Assembly (NCBI GenBank): GCA_023132075.1
Contig: JAGLYT010000045.1
Span: 1 to 9,082, forward strand
From: JAGLHV01 sp023132075 [NCBI: bacterium]
GTDB lineage: Bacteria; CBDUZB01; JAGLHV01
Length of the DNA: 9,082 bases
Direction of reading: 5' to 3'
Part shown: piece by piece, positions 5,901 to 9,082 of the stretch
How positions within the stretch are numbered: position 1 is the stretch's first letter
How the letters are laid out: each line of letters begins with the position of its first letter
The notes under the pieces: model-generated
What the model was told of the DNA's origin: nothing
The model's database searches: none
What the model saw: only the letters and a program-made list of their open reading frames with translations
Position numbers and translations under genes: made by a program

Positions 5901-8224
5901 CAACAGTCATCAGGAAGGATTTCTCTGGCCAACTTAAAATACTCATTAGCTGCCTTTGCCGCTAAGGCAGCTAAAGCTTTATTTCCCGCTTGATAATTTA
6001 TCGTTGACAAGCAATAAGCATTTTTACTATCCAATTCTTTTGGGCGTCCCATATTTAGATGGTTTGCTATGGAAAAAAGATTATCCAGCTTTTCCAAATC
6101 CGTACCTTCAGCAATACCCGATAATAAATGATTTCCTACATTCCAATGTATCTGTCTCCTTTTTTCTCTGTCAATTTTACTTAAAACAGCTTCTTGCACC
6201 CGGTCATGAACGAACTGTAAATCATTTTTATTCTCCATTAAAAGGCCCCGGGCTAAAGCGGGTTTTAAAATCTCAAAAATATTTCCCAATGTTATTTCCT
6301 TAACCATCGAAACATCGGTAGGCGAAAAAAGATTCCCCATACAGGCACAATATTCGAGTAAGTCTTTAGTTAACAAAGGCAATTTTTGCATTTTAGCACT
6401 AAAAAGAGCCACTACCGTAGAGGGCATATTTGTTTCCCGTATTTTATTGAAATCCCATTGCCAATGCTTTTTTTCGTCCAAAAAAATCAACCTTTCATTA
6501 TGGAGATAAGATAAAATTTCATTGACAAATAACGGGTTTCCTTCTGAAAGGTCAGTAATAAAAATAGATAATTCTTCATTTTGGGAAAGAGGCGAATCAA
6601 GAATATAAGCCACCATCTCATGACAATATTTATGTTCCAATGGGCCTAATCTAATTTGTTTAATCGGCTGTTTATTTTCCTTAACTTTTTGTATCAGCCG
6701 TATTAACGAATGGCCGGAATCTACTTCATTGTGACGATAAGCTCCAATGAAAAAAAGATAGTTGTAATGTTCATACTTGGTAAAAGCACTCTCCAAAAAA
6801 TCGAAAGTGGCTGTATCACCCCACTGAAGGTCATCGATGAATAAAATAAGAGGATTTTCTTCGCTAGCCAAACAACCTAAACATTTACCAAAAAGATCAT
6901 TGAACCGATTCCTTGATTCCACCGGAGGAAGTGATTTAACCTCCGGCTGATGACCAATCAGTATTTCTAACTCAGGAATAACATGTGTTATAATTTTAGC
7001 ATTTACCCCTAAAACTTCGGTTATTTTCTTTTTCCATATTTTAACCCTTTGATCCCTTTCGGTCAACAATGTACGAACTAAATTACGTAAAGCCTGAATA
7101 ATTGCACTATAAGGAACATTTTTTTGGTAAAGGTCGAATTTTCCGGAAGTAAAATACCCTCTTTTTTCAATAATCGGTTTCTGCAGTTCCTGAATCAGCC
7201 GGGTTTTCCCGATACCCGGCAGACCGGAAATAAATAACGAACGGAAAAAACCTTTACTTACATCTTCGTATTCATTTAAAATTATTTTTACCTCATCTCT
7301 CCGGCCTACCATTTTTGAAACAAAGGTAATTCGTCGAGTGGAAGCATCACTACCCAAAGAAAATTCAGCAATAATTCCTTTATCCAGATATTCGTCACGA
7401 CAATGTATAATATCCGTAAGCAGTACATTAGCATTTTGATACCGCTTTTCCGGCTGTTTTAAAATCAATTTAGCTGCAATCCTACTTATCATTTGCGGAA
7501 TTTCAGGATTTAATTCGCTAAGATAGGCGGCTTGTTCTGCCAGATGAGAATGGATCAATTCCAGGGGATCAAGGGAAAAAAAAGGAAGTTTACCGGTCAA
7601 TAATTCATAAAAAATAATTCCTAAAGAATACAGATCGGAAGAAAATCCCACGTGATGACTTATCCGGCCGGTTTGTTCCGGAGAGGTATAAGCCAAAGTC
7701 CCCTCAACAAATGACCGGTCATAAATAAAATGACTTATTTCCCTAACATCTATAGAAGATATAAAATCAATTAATCGGATATCCAATGTCCGGGGGTTGA
7801 TTAATATATTATGCGGTTTAACGCCCCCATAAATAATACCCGCTTCATGAATTTTATTTAATGCCTGAATCAAAGGGCAACTTATCGTAAAAAAATCTTT
7901 TAAAGAAACTTTATCCTGAGTTAGAGCCCATTCATTAAGCGGAATACCATCGAAATATTCCCTGACGATAAAGGGAATATCTTTCTGGACTTCGAAAGAC
8001 AAAGGCTTCATTAGTACGGGATCTTTTAAAACTTTTAATCGTTCAATTTTTTGATGGAAATGTATTTTTCTATGTTCGGGAAGATAACTAACTTTTAAAA
8101 TTTTTAAAACTAACGGTTTTTTGGGATCTTTTTTACTGAAAACTTTATAAATAATCGATTGGGTGTCTTCCCCAAGTTTCTTAACAACTTCATAATTAGA
8201 AATCAAGATTCCCTTTTCGTTCAT
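2951..8224 (-). CDS. Giant cytosolic sensor: pseudokinase - AAA/STAND ATPase - TPR-like repeats - GAF - histidine kinase
   Basis: This 1757-residue protein has no signal peptide or membrane segment. Order: kinase-like fold, about 11-275; AAA_16-type ATPase, about 300-560 (Walker A GLPGIGKT 334-341, Walker B LILFIDDLQW 459-468, R497); helical linker to about 775; alpha-helical TPR-like repeats, about 775-1320; GAF, about 1338-1497; coiled coil, about 1498-1540; HisKA with phospho-acceptor H1555 (SHEIRNP); HATPase_c with N-box N1666, G1 box DTGMGI 1695-1700 and GFGFGLSI 1719-1726. The histidine kinase has all hallmark residues. The architecture matches the family annotated as trifunctional Ser/Thr kinase/ATP-binding/sensor histidine kinase. 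The kinase part is degenerate: YGG (132-134) replaces H-R/K-D, and DFI replaces DFG at 153-155, although GTLAYTSPEQTGR is kept. A CX5CX6CX5C cluster lies at 1248-1267. The ATG at 8224 has AGGAGA 10 bases upstream. It is flanked by two stand-alone receivers, its likely phosphotransfer partners. The ligand is unknown. Confidence 0.93.
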   Translation of the reverse strand: MNEKGILISNYEVVKKLGEDTQSIIYKVFSKKDPKKPLVLKILKVSYLPEHRKIHFHQKIERLKVLKDPVLMKPLSFEVQKDIPFIVREYFDGIPLNEWALTQDKVSLKDFFTISCPLIQALNKIHEAGIIYGGVKPHNILINPRTLDIRLIDFISSIDVREISHFIYDRSFVEGTLAYTSPEQTGRISHHVGFSSDLYSLGIIFYELLTGKLPFFSLDPLELIHSHLAEQAAYLSELNPEIPQMISRIAAKLILKQPEKRYQNANVLLTDIIHCRDEYLDKGIIAEFSLGSDASTRRITFVSKMVGRRDEVKIILNEYEDVSKGFFRSLFISGLPGIGKTRLIQELQKPIIEKRGYFTSGKFDLYQKNVPYSAIIQALRNLVRTLLTERDQRVKIWKKKITEVLGVNAKIITHVIPELEILIGHQPEVKSLPPVESRNRFNDLFGKCLGCLASEENPLILFIDDLQWGDTATFDFLESAFTKYEHYNYLFFIGAYRHNEVDSGHSLIRLIQKVKENKQPIKQIRLGPLEHKYCHEMVAYILDSPLSQNEELSIFITDLSEGNPLFVNEILSYLHNERLIFLDEKKHWQWDFNKIRETNMPSTVVALFSAKMQKLPLLTKDLLEYCACMGNLFSPTDVSMVKEITLGNIFEILKPALARGLLMENKNDLQFVHDRVQEAVLSKIDREKRRQIHWNVGNHLLSGIAEGTDLEKLDNLFSIANHLNMGRPKELDSKNAYCLSTINYQAGNKALAALAAKAANEYFKLAREILPDDCWATHYEETFKIYQKAAKTELMCGNYDDSEKLLNQLLDNAKTDMDKAECLAEQTTSLSSIGDFIKAIETANRGLAYFNKSIPVNSEEAEQKREQQMKEIEFKEIDIWNTILNMPFTKDRKGKIELSFYSELIPDLYMSGFVPQLYLSAVQSTLQCLTGIMDESVIYSFSIMGLYLAEKGEFEEAFKYEDLARNLCEKYPNTFGATRGMNGIVWCNMHSRSHPEDIVEYCLKSIQCGKNSGDLYNAGLSYGPLMWNLQLQGVDFLKIQEYARECLEFSNKYHLYFSVHLAEAMQASWIEPMKKDYMPISMEEKLKQWEKENHVASVGSYYVHMALSCYYFGEYEKAEEYLQKVKHYLTGLTDNVLKRQWHVFLVLNALRLHECGIKYKEKEELKAYIQPLIKEIEIWAHLGPLLKPYLVFLYAEKERVIGDLREARNLYFDAISMACQYRYTFLEGYLNECMGEFIVDLSDFAKICPRYEECREKRTHCDRWWICTPEEDYPRAKPRYEGLKGVFMREAVLLYKKCHAEQKEIYLRNKYSEYFEKEVPVVLSPALATESVLPNIDVNYLMKSCLVIPAETGEDVILHKIMNVVLESSGAQHGYLIMEENGDLIIRAESHITEKDVVRTVNKRFEDCREICHAIVRYAYRTKEMVLLENALEKGAFKDNSEVQEMKLKSVLCLEIVKQNKLVGIFYLENRLAESVFTTERIDLTKLFTYQAAISLENARLLERMKQTESMLQRHREHLEEMVEHRTRQLRKTQEDLLVAERLATLGQLAGSISHEIRNPLSIINTSAYYLKMKLGTADEGLRQHIEFIETEVKKSALIIDSLLSLSGMKDPHKEKINLIEVINSVIDSLEILNKVKMTKNIPVGEIFVNADKEQLYMAFNNIIKNAVESMGHDGMLTINVSLQGDKQVRISFMDTGMGISPESVDKIFQPLFTTKTRGFGFGLSICKMIFEKHKGSINIKSKVGQGTEVIITLPLA

Positions 8225-8234
8225 TATCCCAATC

Positions 8235-8240
8235 TCTCCT
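8235..8240 (-). promoter_or_regulatory. Ribosome binding site of the giant sensor gene
   Basis: The minus strand reads AGGAGA, 10 bases before the ATG at 8224, following an A-rich run. It supports that start. Confidence 0.7.
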
Positions 8241-8260
8241 TTTTTTTAAATTGACCTCAA

Positions 8261-8288
8261 ATTATCTATTATTACTTCAATCTGTAAA
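8261..8288 (-). promoter_or_regulatory. Candidate sigma70-type promoter for the giant sensor gene
   Basis: On the minus strand TTTACA (8283-8288) and GATAAT (8261-8266) each match consensus at 5 of 6 positions and are spaced 16 bases apart, about 37 bases before the start codon. In such AT-rich DNA chance matches are common, and the gene could equally be read through from the upstream receiver gene. Confidence 0.4.
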
Positions 8289-8317
8289 TTAATGTTTTAA
8301 TCTCTCTTTGGGTTTCA

Positions 8318-8341
8318 TTCCCCGCAGCAAGCTGCAGGGTA
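8318..8341. repeat. REP-like palindrome between the first receiver and the giant sensor
   Basis: CCCCGCAGC (8320-8328) pairs with GCTGCAGGG (8331-8339) with one C/A mismatch and a very short loop. It starts 8 bases past the stop codon of the receiver gene. The minus-strand sequence after it is GAATGAAACCC, not a T run, so a Rho-independent terminator is unlikely. It may act as an mRNA-stabilising or REP-type hairpin. Confidence 0.6.
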
Positions 8342-8347
8342 ATTCAT

Positions 8348-8716
8348 TTACATTTTTAGTGCCTTCCTAATTATTTCTTTCAGTCCATCCACATCAAATG
8401 GTTTTTGTACAAAAGCGAAAACACCTTCATTGATTGCCTTGTCCGAATTTTTTATAGTAACAACACCACTCAAAATAATTACCTTTGTTTCCTGATTTAT
8501 CCTTTTTATTTCCTTTAATAATTCCCATCCCGACCCATCAGAAAGCTTAATATCAATCAACGCCAAATGATAAATATTTTCCGCTGCTTCTTCTTTTGCC
8601 CGGGCAATAGTTTCAACACACATTATTTTATATCCTTCATCTTCTAATATCGTTCCCAAAATTTCACTGCTTCTTTTATCATCGTCAACAATAAGAATAT
8701 TGATCTTTTTTTCCAT
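8348..8716 (-). CDS. Single-domain response regulator (receiver only)
   Basis: The 122-residue CheY-like receiver has an acidic cluster D11-D13, phospho-acceptor D55 (LALIDIKLSDGSG), switch Ser S83 (ILSG) and conserved Lys K105 (FVQKPFDVDGL). All catalytic positions are present and fall at the same residue numbers as in the other receiver, but the sequences differ widely (for example MPGMNG versus LSDGSG), so they are not a recent duplication. The start is the ATG at 8716, with AAGGA 8 bases upstream. A longer reading from TTG at 8734 would place that ribosome site inside the gene and is less likely. It lies 123 bases upstream of the giant sensor gene in the same direction and is likely part of the same phosphorelay. 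There is no DNA-binding or enzymatic output domain, so the effector is unknown. Confidence 0.92.
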   Translation of the reverse strand: MEKKINILIVDDDKRSSEILGTILEDEGYKIMCVETIARAKEEAAENIYHLALIDIKLSDGSGWELLKEIKRINQETKVIILSGVVTIKNSDKAINEGVFAFVQKPFDVDGLKEIIRKALKM

Positions 8717-8743
8717 TTTTTGTTTCCTTTTCAAAATTACTTA

Positions 8744-8773
8744 ATATTAATGTCCTATTCTTTAAATTATCAA
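8744..8773 (-). promoter_or_regulatory. Candidate sigma70-type promoter for the first receiver gene
   Basis: On the minus strand TTGATA (8768-8773, 5 of 6) and TAATAT (8744-8749, 4 of 6) are spaced 18 bases apart and lie about 30 bases before the start codon. This is weak evidence in an AT-rich region, but it sits where a promoter for the sensor operon is expected, downstream of the repeat-rich gap. Confidence 0.35.
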
Positions 8774-8795
8774 TTAAGACATAAGGCTTGCTTGC

Positions 8796-8849
8796 CCATG
8801 AACCACTCGTTTCACTCGGGTACATGGCTAAGAAATGATGCATGGCTAA
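8796..8849. repeat. Inverted and direct repeats in the leader region
   Basis: CCATGAACC (8796-8804) and GGTACATGG (8819-8827) form an inverted repeat with one mismatch around tandem ACTCG motifs. CATGGCTAA occurs twice in direct orientation, at 8823-8831 and 8841-8849, 18 bases apart. The function is unknown; an operator or a repeat fossil are both possible. Confidence 0.5.
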
Positions 8850-8879
8850 TTTTCTTTGAAAAACATCGCCTGCCACGAA

Positions 8880-8900
8880 ATACTCGCTACATTTGAGTAT
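8880..8900. repeat. Perfect inverted repeat ATACTC / GAGTAT
   Basis: The arms lie at 8880-8885 and 8895-8900 with a 9-base spacer. It lies between the candidate promoter and the 99-bp inverted-repeat element. It could be a regulator site; there is no further support. Confidence 0.4.
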
Positions 8901-8911
8901 ATGGCTTTTTG

Positions 8912-9010
8912 CCAAAAACTGAGTTTTGAATCAGTAATTTAATAGTAGTAAGTAGACCGTCAGCTTTGCTGACTAGCTGGGGCCAAAACCTTCGCAAGCT
9001 CAGTTTTTGG
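8912..9010. repeat. 99-bp palindromic element with 12-bp perfect inverted-repeat ends
   Basis: CCAAAAACTGAG (8912-8923) is the exact reverse complement of 8999-9010. Inside is a perfect hairpin GTCAGC-TTT-GCTGAC (8959-8973). A shorter pairing, CCAAAA (8983-8988) with TTTTGG (9005-9010), can compete with the long-range stem. Its right end overlaps the 3' end of the partial gene and supplies that gene's stop codon. Confidence 0.6.
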
Positions 9011-9082
9011 AAGTTGATTTTTTAAAATTTTATCTACATTTACCATTTTAACAAAATCATAAACTTCAGATGATAAAGTTAA
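8960..9082 (-). CDS. Partial gene, 3' end only; possible STAS-domain (anti-sigma-factor antagonist) C-terminus
   Basis: An open frame of 40 residues enters from the right edge and ends at TGA (8960-8962). It begins LTLSSEVYDFVKMVNVDKIL, which resembles the last helix of STAS anti-sigma-factor antagonists (pattern x-x-S-P-x-V-Y-x-x-L-K-x-x-x-L-D-K-I-F). In that family DKIF is usually followed by I-Y and an acidic Glu-rich tail. Here the tail (NQLPKTELAKVLAPASQQS) departs from that and is encoded largely by the 99-bp palindromic element, so the natural end may have been replaced. A STAS gene just upstream of a receiver/histidine-kinase operon would fit a regulatory cluster. The family call rests on about 20 residues and is tentative; that the frame is coding is also an inference, as most of the gene is outside the window. 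Confidence 0.45.
   Translation of the reverse strand, partial: LTLSSEVYDFVKMVNVDKILKNQLPKTELAKVLAPASQQS

Noticed and set aside
5956-6303. Plus-strand open frame inside the giant sensor gene
   Set aside because: Antisense shadow with no recognisable motif; the opposite strand encodes the conserved AAA-to-TPR region.
8320-8339. Rho-independent terminator for the first receiver gene
   Set aside because: The stem is strong but the loop is very tight and no T run follows on the minus strand.
8784-8804. Third copy of the dispersed hairpin repeat (AGGCTTGCTTGCCCATG resembles AGGCT-ACTTGTCCCGCC)
   Set aside because: The similarity covers fewer than 20 bases, needs gaps and lacks the partner stem arm.
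8685-8915. 76-codon minus-strand open frame starting at a TTG
   Set aside because: It spans the repeats at 8796-8900, overlaps the real receiver gene in another frame and has no ribosome site. Possible repeat fossil, not a gene.

Overview
The window is AT-rich. All convincing genes lie on the minus strand, so the reading order runs from high to low coordinates. The secreted protein has an N-P-N-P-F-like FlgD-type Ig C-terminus. There is also a 1757-residue pseudokinase/AAA/GAF/histidine-kinase protein, a four-helix-bundle (S23/IVS family) gene and many palindromic intergenic repeats. Together these suggest an uncultivated Gram-negative candidate-phylum bacterium (Omnitrophota, Desantisbacteria, Firestonebacteria or WOR-3 type). 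The phylum is an inference from gene style; no rRNA or marker gene is present.

Layout, in transcription order (minus strand): (1) 9082-8960, the 3' end of a gene whose last residues look like the final helix of a STAS anti-sigma-factor antagonist and whose stop codon lies in a palindromic element; (2) 8959-8717, a gap full of inverted repeats plus a candidate promoter; (3) 8716-8348, a stand-alone receiver domain; (4) 8347-8225, a gap with a REP-like palindrome and a candidate promoter; (5) 8224-2951, the giant signalling protein; (6) 2950-2673, a gap filled by a 156-bp element with 16-bp perfect terminal inverted repeats; (7) 2672-2307, a second stand-alone receiver with a TTG start; (8) 2234-729, a secreted multi-domain beta-sandwich protein; (9) 728-427, a 302-base gap made almost wholly of repeats; (10) 426-67, a four-helix-bundle protein flanked on both sides by 7-bp-period arrays.

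Genes 3, 5 and 7 form a plausible phosphorelay. The histidine kinase at the C-terminus of the giant protein could phosphorylate Asp55 of either receiver. Neither receiver has an output domain, so signalling would have to pass by protein contact or onward phosphotransfer. The kinase-like N-terminus of the giant protein has lost the catalytic aspartate and other hallmark residues, so it is probably a sensing or scaffolding pseudokinase.

The least explained material is the repeat layer. It comprises heptamer arrays bracketing the four-helix-bundle gene, a hairpin repeat present in two intergenic copies with a compensatory base-pair change, and two elements bounded by perfect inverted repeats. 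I did not find a new defence or gene-editing system. The heptamer/four-helix-bundle pairing and the degenerate-kinase phosphorelay are the two leads I would follow.
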